64,000 nucleotides of DNA from Rhodothermales bacterium (GCA_041391505.1 JAWKNW010000002.1:124001-188000), one strand, 5' to 3'. Counted from the first letter of the stretch, positions 1-9,286 are shown. The notes: generated by a model from the letters alone, not told the origin. Made by a program: numbers and translations.

Positions 1-1
1 C

Positions 2-724
2 ATCGCCGGCGACGTCACCGCCGAGGAGGCCCGCGCGGCGGTCGAGAAATGGTTCGGGGATGTCCCGGGGTCCGAAACCGTGACGCCGATCGACGCCCCG
101 CCGGCGTTCCTGGATCAGGAAAAACGGATCCTGCTCGAGGATGACGTGCAGCTTCCGCGTCTGTACATGGCGTGGTTGACGCCGCCGGCCTTCGAGCCCG
201 GCGACGCCGAGATGTCGCTGCTGGCGGATATCTTCGCCGGCGGCAAAAACGCCCGCCTCTACAACCGCCTCGTGTACGACCTCCAGATCGCGCAGGATGT
301 CTTCGCCTTCCAGGACGCGAACAGCCTGTCGTCGGCCTTTTACATCGTGGCCACCGCGCGCCCCGGCGTATCGCTGAGCGAGCTGCAGGAGGTGATCCAG
401 GAAGAGATCGACCGGATCAAGACCGAGCCGCCCACCGAACGCGAACTGGGCCGCGCCGTGAACCAGTACGAGTCGCAGTTCCTGAACGCCCTCCAGTCCA
501 TCGGCGGGTTTCGTGGGAAAGCCGAGCAGCTCAACAGCTATTACTACTACACGCGGAATCCCGACTATTTCAACGAGGACCTGGCCCGTTTCAAGGCCGT
601 ACGCCCCAACGACATCCAGGCCATGGCCCGCTCGTTCCTGAAGGACGACGCCCGCGTCGTCCTCGGCGTCGTCCCCGAGGGCGCCACCGACCTCGCCCCC
701 CAGCTCCTCCCAGCCGGCCGCTAG
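2..724 (+). CDS. M16 family metallopeptidase, C-terminal part (5' truncated by window)
   Basis: An open frame runs from the window edge (reading IAGDVTAEEARAAVEKWFGD) to the stop at 722-724, so the true start lies outside; 240 residues are visible. The fold signature is the C-terminal half of a pitrilysin/insulinase (M16) zinc peptidase: the IAGDV strand, then GGKNARLYNRLVYD followed by an alternating helix/strand pattern. The HxxEH zinc motif of the active subunit would be in the missing N-terminal half, so activity cannot be judged here. The next gene on the same strand is a second M16 protein, which fits the bacterial two-subunit arrangement of one catalytic and one inactive partner. Likely periplasmic or secreted, by family. 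Family assignment is firm; catalytic role is inferred. Confidence 0.88.
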   Translation: MAGDVTAEEARAAVEKWFGDVPGSETVTPIDAPPAFLDQEKRILLEDDVQLPRLYMAWLTPPAFEPGDAEMSLLADIFAGGKNARLYNRLVYDLQIAQDVFAFQDANSLSSAFYIVATARPGVSLSELQEVIQEEIDRIKTEPPTERELGRAVNQYESQFLNALQSIGGFRGKAEQLNSYYYYTRNPDYFNEDLARFKAVRPNDIQAMARSFLKDDARVVLGVVPEGATDLAPQLLPAGR

Positions 725-737
725 GTATGAGGACTCA

Positions 738-863
738 ATGTCATCTCGACCGGAATCGCCACCCGAGTGGCGATGAAGCGGAGAGACCTCCCGAGGTCGT
801 GCAATACGTCAGGAGGTCTCTCCGCTACTCCCCGCGCATGCGGGGATCCGGTCGAGATGACAT
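738..863. repeat. 126-bp nested palindromic (cloverleaf) element between two M16 genes
   Basis: The outer arms ATGTCATCTCGACCGGA (738-754) and their exact reverse complement (847-863) pair over 17 bp. Inside are three further perfect stems: ATCGCCAC/GTGGCGAT (755-762 with 767-774), AGCGGAGAGACCTCC/GGAGGTCTCTCCGCT (777-791 with 812-826) and CCCCGC/GCGGGG (830-835 with 840-845). The whole folds as a closed multi-branch structure and carries no convincing gene. It looks like a REP/BIME- or MITE-type repeat. Whether it is multicopy in the genome cannot be seen from this window. Confidence 0.85.
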
Positions 864-929
864 CGGAAAGAGTAAGCCGTTAACCCCATATTCCCCCCCC
901 CACATTTTAATGTGGGGACCAGACATACC

Positions 930-2381
930 ATGAAACGCATCCTCGCCGCTATCGCGCTCCTTCTCCTGGCCCCTGCCGCCCTCGCGCAGGTCGACCGCTC
1001 GACGCCGCCCATCCCCGGAGCGCCTCCGATGCTCGAGGCGCCGGAGATCGTCCGCTTCACGCTGGGCAACGGCCTGGCCGTGGTGATGGTCGAGAAGCAC
1101 CAGGTCCCCGTCGTCCAGCTGACGCTGATGGTGCGCGCCGGCGCGGTAGACGACCCGGCCGGCAAGACCGGCCTCGCCAGCCTCACGCTCGACATGATGG
1201 ATGAAGGCGCCGGCGGGATGGACGCGCTCGAACTGGCCGACGCCGTCGACTTCCTCGGCGCCTCGCTGTCGACCGGCGCCGGCCTGCATACGGCCTCCGT
1301 CGACCTCTTCACGCCCCTCTCCAAGCTCAACGACGCGCTCCGCCTGATGGCCGATGTCGCCCTGCGCCCGAACTTCGACGCCGCCGAGCTGGAGCGGATG
1401 CGCATCGACCGGCTCACCGACCTCGTCCAGGCGCACGACGAGCCCAACGCCATCGCCCTGGCCCAGTTCAACAAGACCCTCTTCGGCGACGGCCACCCCT
1501 ACGGCACGCGCACCGCCGGCACGGAGGCCAGCCTGCGCGGCTTCACGACGGAAGATCTCGCCGCGTTCCATAAAACCTACTTTAACCCCGCCAACGCGAC
1601 GCTGATCATCGCCGGCGACGTCACCCAGGCCAGCATCCAGCCGGCGCTGGAGACGGCGTTCGGCGGCTGGCAGGCCGGCTCGAACCCGACGGCGACGGTC
1701 GCGCCGGCGAAGCAGGTGAAGGGCCGGACGATCTACCTCGTGGACAAGCCCGGCTCGGCGCAATCCATCATCCGCATCGGCCGCATCGGCGCGGCGCGGG
1801 ATACCGACGACTACTACGCCCTGACGGTCCTCAACACGATCCTCGGCGGCTCGTTCACCTCCCGCCTCAACCAGAACCTGCGCGAGGACAAGGGCTACAC
1901 CTACGGGGCCGGCTCGCGCTTCAGCTTCCTCCCGGTGCCGGGTCCGTTCCTCGCCACGGCGGCCGTGCAGACCGACGTCACCGGGCCGGCGCTCACCGAG
2001 TTCATGAAGGAGCTGCGCGGCATCCGCAATCCGATCCCGGCCGAAGAGCTGGAACGCGCCAAGAACTACGAGGCGCTGCAATACCCGCAGGCGTTCCAGA
2101 CCGTCGGCGACGTGGCCGGCGAACTGGAAGACATGACCGCCTACCACCTGCCGGCGGACCACTTCGCCACCTACCAGCGGCGCATCCTCGCCGTCACCGG
2201 CGCCGACGTGCAGCGCGTGGCGAAAAAATACGTGGACCCGGACAACCTCGCGATCATCGTCGTGGGCGACCGGGAAGTCATCGAGCAGCAGATCAAGGAC
2301 CTGAAGCTCGGCAAGATCGAGTACCTGTCGGTGGAGGATGTGCTGGGTCCGGTGCCGGCGATGGATGGGGGGATGGAGTAA
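930..2381 (+). CDS. M16 family peptidase, non-catalytic-type subunit with signal peptide
   Basis: A 483-residue protein begins MKRILAAIALLLLAPAALAQ, a classical signal peptide, which decides the ATG at 930 over an upstream GTG at 912. The two M16 halves follow. Where an active enzyme has HxxEH in the first domain this one reads LASLTLDMMDEG, so the zinc motif is missing. The C-terminal domain retains SRLNQNLREDKGYTYGAGS, the conserved Arg/Tyr region that contacts substrate in the partner subunit. This is the known pattern for the beta-like subunit of bacterial heterodimeric M16 peptidases, here downstream of another M16 gene (stop at 724). A 126-bp palindromic element separates the two, so co-transcription is likely but may be attenuated. 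Periplasmic location inferred. Confidence 0.9.
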   Translation: MKRILAAIALLLLAPAALAQVDRSTPPIPGAPPMLEAPEIVRFTLGNGLAVVMVEKHQVPVVQLTLMVRAGAVDDPAGKTGLASLTLDMMDEGAGGMDALELADAVDFLGASLSTGAGLHTASVDLFTPLSKLNDALRLMADVALRPNFDAAELERMRIDRLTDLVQAHDEPNAIALAQFNKTLFGDGHPYGTRTAGTEASLRGFTTEDLAAFHKTYFNPANATLIIAGDVTQASIQPALETAFGGWQAGSNPTATVAPAKQVKGRTIYLVDKPGSAQSIIRIGRIGAARDTDDYYALTVLNTILGGSFTSRLNQNLREDKGYTYGAGSRFSFLPVPGPFLATAAVQTDVTGPALTEFMKELRGIRNPIPAEELERAKNYEALQYPQAFQTVGDVAGELEDMTAYHLPADHFATYQRRILAVTGADVQRVAKKYVDPDNLAIIVVGDREVIEQQIKDLKLGKIEYLSVEDVLGPVPAMDGGME

Positions 2382-2472
2382 AGCTACACCGTCGAAAGCG
2401 CGACCATCCGCGGATCGCCGGTGCGCCCGGGGTGTCGCCCGCTACAACCGCCTGAGCGGGTGCGAACCCGTA

Positions 2473-2904
2473 TCACTCGGCATCCTCCAGCATCCCATAT
2501 CGAGCGAACAGCAGGGACATCACGGCCAGACCGACCAGCGATGCCACGATGTCCCAGGGATCAACGACGTTCGCGCCTCCCAGATTCTGCGGAGAAAGCT
2601 CTTGTGTGAGGACGTACGTGCCCACAAGCACGACGGAAAGGGCTAACAGCACAGGCCTGGAAAGTCGCCGCAACACCGGGAGGGCATACGCCTTGCCGGC
2701 AGACACGAGTCCGAACACGATCGTCAGCACGACGATCGCCTCGATCAGGCTCGGGAAGGACAGAGCGATGATCTCGAGGACAGGCGATGTGTCGCGGGAT
2801 AACACCCAGGGACGCACAATCAGTTTGACGAGGACCATCATTCCCAGGGCGCCGAAGAACACCTGCGCAACGTAAGGCCTGATGTGAGGATGAGGTCGGG
2901 GCAT
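2473..2904 (-). CDS. hypothetical four-TM membrane protein
   Basis: 143 residues with about four hydrophobic segments (roughly residues 10-28, 42-66, 82-100, 115-133) and short loops. The segment NVVDPWDIVASLVG before the last helix is polar and likely conserved; the layout is loosely VanZ-like, but I do not recognise the family. It is transcribed toward the M16 genes (convergent) and lies 85 bp downstream of galK on the same strand, so it could be the tail of the gal transcript or a separate unit. Function unknown. Confidence 0.7.
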   Translation of the reverse strand: MPRPHPHIRPYVAQVFFGALGMMVLVKLIVRPWVLSRDTSPVLEIIALSFPSLIEAIVVLTIVFGLVSAGKAYALPVLRRLSRPVLLALSVVLVGTYVLTQELSPQNLGGANVVDPWDIVASLVGLAVMSLLFARYGMLEDAE

Positions 2905-2989
2905 AACTACATCAATCCATAAAAATCACGTGCGGTATGCCCTTGAGCGTGTAGCAACAGCCGGGTGATCGGGCGCTCGCGGCAGGCAC

Positions 2990-4159
<1,170 letters not shown>

Positions 4160-4160
4160 A

Positions 4161-5213
4161 TCAATGGGATGGCTTGTAATGCGTCTCGCTCATCGCGCGG
4201 AGGTGTTCGGCGCTGGCCTCGGGCAGGATGTCGCGTTGCGGATTGCCGAGCATCTCGTAGCCGACCATAAACTTCTTGACCGTCGCCGAGCGGAGCAGCG
4301 GCGGGTAAAAATGAAGGTGAAGATGCCACTCGGGGTGCGGCCGGCCGTCGGTGGGCGCCTGATGGATCCCGGCGGAGTAGGGAAACGATACCCTGAACAG
4401 GTTGTCGTACCGCGTCGTCAGCCGCTTGAGGATGTCGGCCAGGGCCGCGCGTTCGTCGGCGGTGAGCCGCGCGAGGTCGGGCACGGGCCGGCGCGCGACG
4501 ACCAGCGTTTCGAACGGCCAGAACGCCCAGTACGGGACCAGCACGGTGAAGTGTTCGTTTTCGCAAACGAGGCGGTCGCCGAGCCGGCGCTCCGTAGCCA
4601 GGTAGTCGCCGAGGAGCGTCGACCCGTGCGCCGAGAAATGCTGCAGCTGCTGGACGCTCTCCTTCGCCGGCTCCACCGGCACCCGGCGCTCCGCCCAGAT
4701 CTGCCCGTGCGGATGGGGGTTGCTGCACCCCATCATCGCCCCCTTGTTCTCAAAGATCTGGACATATCCGATGTCGGGGTCGGCGCCGAGCCGCGTGTAT
4801 TCGTCGACCCACACCTCCACCACGCGGCGGATGTCCGCCACATCCAGCTCGGGCAGGGTCAGATCGTGACGGGGAGAAAAGCAAATCACCCGGCACCGGC
4901 CGCTTTCCGATTCGGCCCGAAGGAGCGGATCATCGGATGCCCACGCCGGCGTGCCCGGTTGCAGCGCCGCGAAATCGTTTTCGAACACGAACGTATCGCC
5001 ATACCGGGGATTGGTCTCGCCGCCCGCCCGGGTATTGCCCGGGCAGAGATAACATCCCGGGTCGTAGGTCGGGCGCTCGTCCGCCGGCACCTCTTCCACC
5101 TGCCCCTGCCACGGCCGTTTACCCCGGTGGGGCGATACCAGCACCCATTCGCCCGTCAGCGCATTGCGCCGGCGGTGAACGCCATCGAACAAACCAGGAG
5201 ATGCCTCAGACAC
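4161..5213 (-). CDS. galT: galactose-1-phosphate uridylyltransferase
   Basis: 350 residues. It exchanges UMP between UDP-glucose and galactose-1-phosphate (Leloir pathway). The active-site motif NPHPHGQIWA is at about residues 165-174, with the nucleophilic histidine at H169. A CxxC pair (C54, C57 in DPGCYLCPGN) matches the zinc/iron ligands of the family's N-terminal half. First gene of a two-gene galT-galK unit: galK starts one base beyond its stop. The small membrane gene at 5250-5741 is 36 bp upstream on the same strand and could share the promoter. Confidence 0.96.
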   Translation of the reverse strand: MSEASPGLFDGVHRRRNALTGEWVLVSPHRGKRPWQGQVEEVPADERPTYDPGCYLCPGNTRAGGETNPRYGDTFVFENDFAALQPGTPAWASDDPLLRAESESGRCRVICFSPRHDLTLPELDVADIRRVVEVWVDEYTRLGADPDIGYVQIFENKGAMMGCSNPHPHGQIWAERRVPVEPAKESVQQLQHFSAHGSTLLGDYLATERRLGDRLVCENEHFTVLVPYWAFWPFETLVVARRPVPDLARLTADERAALADILKRLTTRYDNLFRVSFPYSAGIHQAPTDGRPHPEWHLHLHFYPPLLRSATVKKFMVGYEMLGNPQRDILPEASAEHLRAMSETHYKPSH

Positions 5214-5249
5214 GCTGAACCCGGACTGGAGGAAAAAGGATGCCGGCGA

Positions 5250-5741
5250 TCAGTTGGATCCCCCGGGCAGCGCCTGGCTCAGCCGCTGCAGCGACTTGAG
5301 GTCGCGCACCGACTTCACGTTGCGCAGCGCGTCGAGCTGATCGTGCGTGCGGCCGATCGCCGCGTCCAGCCGGGCAATGTCCGTCGACGAGACCTCGCCG
5401 GTGGCCTCCGCCTCGTAGCGAAACAGCTTCACGCTCGCCACCAGCAGGTTCACGATCTCCGTCGCGTTGACCATCGTGGCCTGCAGCGCCTTGATGCGCT
5501 GCTTCTCGAACTCCCGCTCCCGCCGCTCGCGGGTGCGAAGCACGGTCAGATCCCAGAGCGCCCCGATCAGGACGACTACCAGACCTACAAAAATCTCGTC
5601 CAGCTCGAAGGGCTCGAAACGAGCCAGAAAGGCCAGGAAGGCTTCAAACACATCGAAACCAAACCCCAACGAGACGACGAGTTGAACGACGCACAACACG
5701 ATGGCAACCAGCGTTGCGCGCAAATGGAACAGTGAATGCAT
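5250..5741 (-). CDS. small two-TM protein with C-terminal coiled coil, unknown function
   Basis: The ATG at 5741 (MHSLFHLRATLVAIVLCVVQ) is preferred over an upstream one at 6014, because the intervening 91 residues look non-coding and would overlap the MarR promoter. The 163-residue product has two membrane segments (about 8-27 and 42-66), then a charged helix starting RTRERREREFEKQRIKALQ and an amphipathic helical tail. The tail resembles the dimerisation helices of sensor kinases but has no phosphorylatable His motif and no ATPase domain; that resemblance is only an impression. It is divergent from the MarR gene and just upstream of galTK. Confidence 0.6.
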   Translation of the reverse strand: MHSLFHLRATLVAIVLCVVQLVVSLGFGFDVFEAFLAFLARFEPFELDEIFVGLVVVLIGALWDLTVLRTRERREREFEKQRIKALQATMVNATEIVNLLVASVKLFRYEAEATGEVSSTDIARLDAAIGRTHDQLDALRNVKSVRDLKSLQRLSQALPGGSN

Positions 5742-6012
5742 GGAAAACTCTGTGGCTTGCAGTGCAGATCGACCGATCGTGGATCGGCTCTGAAGATACG
5801 GCTCGTCACAATGTACGCCCAAATGGACTATCGAGCCCGATCTCCGCGTTGCCCACCCGGTCCTTGCGTGGCGTATCCGAAGTGGGTCGATACGCACCAC
5901 GAGCAGGTTGTTCTTGATTCGTTTCGCAGGCTCCGTCATACGAAAGCCGGCCCGATGCCAGGAAAATCGGCTTTTATATTTGCATGTACAAGCATACGGA
6001 GTATATTGCGTC
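5742..6012. other. divergent intergenic region holding the MarR-gene operator
   Basis: 271 bp between the coiled-coil membrane gene (minus) and the MarR gene (plus). The only clear element is the operator-like palindrome at 5979-5996, listed separately. The distal part shows nothing I can support beyond promoter space. Confidence 0.5.
5979..5996 (+). promoter_or_regulatory. candidate MarR operator, copy 1 (autoregulation)
   Basis: TTTGCATGTACAAGCATA contains the near-palindrome TGCATGTACAAGCA (12 of 14 positions symmetric) and ends 16 bp before the MarR ATG at 6013. The same pattern, TTTG[CT]ATG[TC]ACAA[GA]CA, recurs at 6512-6527 before the next gene with three transition differences only. 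The spacing suits steric repression of both promoters. Confidence 0.65.
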
Positions 6013-6447
6013 ATGTCCGAATCGAAATCGCTCTACTGCAACTGCCTCTATTATTCCGCGAACGCGTTCGCGCGGGCGATGACGCGGCTGGCAGAGGACG
6101 CGTTCAGCGCGGTCGGCCTCGCCCCGTCGCATGCGCTGCTGCTGCTTGCGGTCAACAAGGAGCCGGGCATCCAGCCGGGCGAACTGGCCCGCATCATGCA
6201 GCTCCAGCCCTCGACCGTCACCCGGCTGGTCGAGAAACTGGAGTCGAAGAAGCTGGTGGAGCGCCGGTCGGACGGCCGGGCGTCGCGCGTTTTCCCTACG
6301 GAGGCCGCCCTGGCGCTCGACGCGCCGCTTCGCGAGGCCTGGAACGCGCTGTACGTGCGCTACGGCGACCTGCTGGGCCAGGCGCCGGCCGCCGAACTCG
6401 CGGCGCGGCTCACCGAGGCGACGGCCCGGGTGGAAGACGCCACCTGA
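6013..6447 (+). CDS. MarR-family transcriptional regulator, possibly redox-sensing
   Basis: 144 residues. The ATG at 6013 (MSESKSLYCNCLYYSANAFA) gives a normal MarR length. The winged helix-turn-helix runs from about residue 50 to 97 (QPGELARIMQLQPSTVTRLV recognition part, then the wing RRSDGRASRVF). Two N-terminal cysteines, C9 and C11, sit where OhrR-type thiol-sensing regulators carry their reactive cysteine, so peroxide or thiol sensing is a reasonable guess. A dyad operator lies directly upstream and a matching copy precedes the downstream oxidoreductase gene, suggesting it represses both. Family assignment is secure; the signal is inferred. Confidence 0.9.
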   Translation: MSESKSLYCNCLYYSANAFARAMTRLAEDAFSAVGLAPSHALLLLAVNKEPGIQPGELARIMQLQPSTVTRLVEKLESKKLVERRSDGRASRVFPTEAALALDAPLREAWNALYVRYGDLLGQAPAAELAARLTEATARVEDAT

Positions 6448-6511
6448 GCCGGCGGACGACGCGGCACATCCCGCTCGCTCCGCTCGATTCCCGGACATTC
6501 GGTATCCATCA

Positions 6512-6527
6512 TTTGTATGCACAAACA
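6512..6527 (+). promoter_or_regulatory. candidate MarR operator, copy 2 (oxidoreductase gene)
   Basis: TTTGTATGCACAAACA lies 12 bp before the ATG at 6540 in the 92-bp gap after the MarR gene. It matches the copy at 5979 at 13 of 16 positions, all differences being transitions, and keeps the dyad. This points to a private promoter for the oxidoreductase under MarR control rather than simple read-through. Confidence 0.65.
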
Positions 6528-6539
6528 ATAATAACACCT

Positions 6540-7181
6540 ATGAAAACGAACATTGGCATCCTCGGCTCCGGAACGGTCGGCAAGACGCTGGCCGCCGGCT
6601 TCCTCCAACACGGCCATGACGTGATGATCGGCAGCCGCACGCCGGCGAAGCTGTCGGACTGGGCGGCGCAGCATCCGGGCGTCCGCGTCGGGACGTTCGA
6701 CGAGGTCGCGGCGTTTGGCGACCTCGTGGTGCTGGCCACCAAAGGCACGGCGGCCGAGGCGGCGCTGACCGCGGCCGGCGCGGCAAACCTGAAAGGGAAG
6801 ACGATCGCCGACGCCACCAACCCGATTGCCGAGAAGCCGCCGACGCACGGCGTCCTCTCGTTCTTCACCACGCTGGACGACTCGTTGATGGAACGGCTCC
6901 AGCGCGCGTTCCCCGAGGCCCACTTCGTGAAGGCATTCAGCTGCGTGGGGGCCGCGCTGATGGTCGACCCGCAGCTCGAGTCCCGCCCGACCATGTTCAT
7001 CTGCGGCAACGACGCGGGCGCCAAAACGGAAGTCACCGGCATCCTCGATGCCTTCGGGTGGGATGCGGAAGACATGGGCCCCGTCGAGGCGGCGCGCGCC
7101 ATCGAACCGCTGTGCATCCTCTGGTGCATTCCGGGCTTCGTTCGCAACGACTGGGCGCACGCGTTCAAGGTGCTGCGCTAA
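6540..7181 (+). CDS. NADP-binding oxidoreductase of the F420-dependent NADP reductase type
   Basis: 213 residues. An N-terminal Rossmann motif GILGSGTVGKTLA (about 6-18) is followed by the NADP-phosphate-binding turn GSRTP (31-35), as in NADPH-dependent F420 reductase (Fno)-like and 6-phosphogluconate dehydrogenase-like domains. The rest is the compact single domain typical of short Fno-like proteins that often act without F420. The substrate is unknown. It follows a MarR regulator and shares its operator motif, so it may be an inducible detoxification or quinone/carbonyl reductase. Cytoplasmic. Confidence 0.85.
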   Translation: MKTNIGILGSGTVGKTLAAGFLQHGHDVMIGSRTPAKLSDWAAQHPGVRVGTFDEVAAFGDLVVLATKGTAAEAALTAAGAANLKGKTIADATNPIAEKPPTHGVLSFFTTLDDSLMERLQRAFPEAHFVKAFSCVGAALMVDPQLESRPTMFICGNDAGAKTEVTGILDAFGWDAEDMGPVEAARAIEPLCILWCIPGFVRNDWAHAFKVLR

Positions 7182-7400
7182 CACCCAGGTGCTTCCTGCA
7201 CATTACCGCCGGCCTGCGATCCGGGAGCCGAACCCGCACAAGGTGTCCGGAACCCGGGTCGCGCGGGTCCGGCATCCACCGACCACACGACGCACGGAGC
7301 CCATTGCGGAAACGCAGGTATACTGACACTGCTTATACAGTCATATCTTGCACCGAGCAAGCCATCGTTCCACGCGCACCTTTGCTGGAGGGCCGGGCCT

Positions 7401-8015
7401 ATGACCATGCAAGTCAGGGACACCTTTCGATATAAGAGAAAAACGTACGAGATCGAATCATGGAGCGCCGCCAATCCGGTTCCGATCGAGTCCCTGGGCG
7501 AAAAGCCCGTCATGGCCGGCACGTTTTGCTGGCGTGGGTATGTGGCCCTGTACGCCCTGAAACGGTCGCGCCTCGTTCTCGACACCCTGTTCGTACATCT
7601 GATAGACCCCAGTCCATCCACCGGCCAATGGCTCGATAAAAAGGGGCCCGTCTTCATGGGCGTGTCGCCGACCTATCCCACGGACAAAATGAGGTCCTGG
7701 AATAACCACTACCAGGGCTTGAACATGGCTATCGAATACACGGGCAGCGTGTTGCTCATTGATGAGTTCCTGCAAAAGGACTACGGAAATAGGGAGTTGG
7801 CCACGTACTGGCAGTACAAATCGGTGGTGGAGCTCGTTTTTGAGCACGGCGTGCTCAAGAGCCAAAACAATGTATCCGCGCACATGGCCGAAATCAGGAA
7901 AGCCGATCGCATCTACCGGCAGACCGTGGAACGATTGATCGACCGGGCATTCACCCATCCCTACACGCCATCGACGCGGAGGATCGCGGATCTATTGCAA
8001 TGGCGCAGGACTTAG
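7401..8015 (+). CDS. hypothetical protein, soluble, 204 aa
   Basis: No recognised family. The start at 7401 is supported by a GGAGGG stretch about 12 bp upstream. The protein is hydrophilic, without signal peptide or membrane segment, and rich in aromatic residues (FCWRGYVALYAL, YWQYKSVVELVFEHGV). Opening strands such as FRYKRKTYEIESW suggest a small alpha/beta fold; similar short proteins often turn out to be immunity-like, but nothing here proves that. Local AT content is higher than in its neighbours. It stands alone between the MarR/oxidoreductase pair and a cyclophilin gene. Confidence 0.65.
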   Translation: MTMQVRDTFRYKRKTYEIESWSAANPVPIESLGEKPVMAGTFCWRGYVALYALKRSRLVLDTLFVHLIDPSPSTGQWLDKKGPVFMGVSPTYPTDKMRSWNNHYQGLNMAIEYTGSVLLIDEFLQKDYGNRELATYWQYKSVVELVFEHGVLKSQNNVSAHMAEIRKADRIYRQTVERLIDRAFTHPYTPSTRRIADLLQWRRT

Positions 8016-8082
8016 ATTACCCGTTCCCGCACCTTCGACACCGGCGCATTCGACCACCTCACCCATCCAACCGAACACACGC

Positions 8083-8700
8083 ATGCCAAACCGCGAGCCC
8101 AAAGCGTTCTGGCGCTGGACAGCGCTATGTTGTTGCGCCGTCGGACTCTCGGCATGCTTCGGGCAGGGCCTGAAGCACGGGGCCGATCCGAGCGTACTCA
8201 TCCAGACCGATCGCGGCGCCATCGTCGTCCAGGTCGATACCCGAAACGCCCCGATCACCGCCGCCAACTTCCTTCGGTATGTCGACGAAGGACGGTTCAG
8301 CAGTGCCTCGTTTTACCGCACCGTGCGGATGGACAACCAGCCGAACAACGAGGTGAAGATCGAAGTCATCCAGGGCGGCATCGGGTTCGCCGAGAGCGAC
8401 CTCCGCCTCGCGCCCATCCCCCACGAAACGACCGCAAAAACAGGGCTTCGGCATCTGGACGGCACGTTTTCGATGGCCCGGAGCGAGCCGGGATCGGCGA
8501 GTTCGGAGTTTTTTATCTGCATCGGCGACCAGCCCGAGCTGGACTTCGGGGGCCGGCGCAACCCGGACGGGCAGGGATTTGCCGCCTTCGGCGTCGTCGT
8601 CGAAGGGATGGATGTGGTTCGCGACATCCAGAGCCGGCCCGATTCGAGCCAGATGCTGACGGAGCCCGTCCGGATACGGGGCGTCCGCCGGCTCAAATGA
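8083..8700 (+). CDS. cyclophilin-type peptidyl-prolyl isomerase, lipoprotein
   Basis: 205 residues with a lipoprotein signal ending LSAC (Cys25), so exported and membrane anchored. The cyclophilin core begins VLIQTDRGAIVVQVD and includes the loop GTFSMARSEPGSASSEFF, matching the usual GxxSMAR...SQFFI catalytic/substrate region. It is longer than minimal cyclophilins because of the signal and linker. Role: proline isomerisation during folding of exported proteins. Likely a single-gene unit followed 64 bp later by a GNAT gene on the same strand. Confidence 0.9.
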   Translation: MPNREPKAFWRWTALCCCAVGLSACFGQGLKHGADPSVLIQTDRGAIVVQVDTRNAPITAANFLRYVDEGRFSSASFYRTVRMDNQPNNEVKIEVIQGGIGFAESDLRLAPIPHETTAKTGLRHLDGTFSMARSEPGSASSEFFICIGDQPELDFGGRRNPDGQGFAAFGVVVEGMDVVRDIQSRPDSSQMLTEPVRIRGVRRLK

Positions 8701-8764
8701 CCCGATGCGGCGACGCAGCCCGGAAGGCGGACAGCCCATGGAGTAACCCGACCCCTACCCAGCC

Positions 8765-9286
8765 ATGAACATCGTCGAAGCTACTGACGCCGATCTCTCG
8801 GACGTCCTCTCGGTCGAGCGCGCCGCGTTCGGCCAGGAGGACGAGGCGCGCCTGACGGCCGCCCTGCTGCAGGACCCGACCGCCGCGCCCTGTCTTTCCC
8901 TGCTGGCCTACGTGGACGGCCGCCCCGCCGGCCATATCCTGTTCACGAAGGCGACGCTTCGCGAAACCGCGAGCGATGTCCCGGCGGCGCTCCTCGCGCC
9001 GATGGCCGTCGTGCCGGCGCACCAGCGGCGCGGCATCGGTCGCGCACTCATCCAGGCCGGCATCGAGCGGCTGACCCGATCGGGGATACAACTCGTCTTC
9101 GTGCTCGGCCATCCGGACTATTACACCGGATCCGGCTTCGAGCCGGCGGTACCCCGCGGCTTGCTCCCGCCCTATCCGATCGACCCGGAAGAAGCCTGGA
9201 TGGTACGCCGGCTCGGAAACGCCGACGTCCGGGGCCGGGTCGCCTGCGCGGCATGCCTCGATAGGCCGGAATACTGGCGGGAATAG
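8765..9286 (+). CDS. GNAT family N-acetyltransferase (YhbS-like)
   Basis: 173 residues, the usual length for YhbS-type GNAT proteins. The acetyl-CoA pyrophosphate-binding motif A is visible as VVPAHQRRGIGRALI (about 82-96), followed by VLGHPDYYTGSGFEPA, the YhbS-like C-terminal motif. The acceptor is unknown. Cytoplasmic. Confidence 0.88.
   Translation: MNIVEATDADLSDVLSVERAAFGQEDEARLTAALLQDPTAAPCLSLLAYVDGRPAGHILFTKATLRETASDVPAALLAPMAVVPAHQRRGIGRALIQAGIERLTRSGIQLVFVLGHPDYYTGSGFEPAVPRGLLPPYPIDPEEAWMVRRLGNADVRGRVACAACLDRPEYWRE

Noticed and set aside
738..863. Riboswitch or tRNA-like RNA
   Set aside because: The cloverleaf shape is not a tRNA: no anticodon loop, no T-loop motif, perfect palindromic arms instead; no known riboswitch consensus seen.
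825..2162. Long minus-strand frame overlapping the M16 gene and the cloverleaf repeat
   Set aside because: Composition is arginine/glycine/valine-rich antisense translation; the plus-strand M16 gene with signal peptide explains the region.
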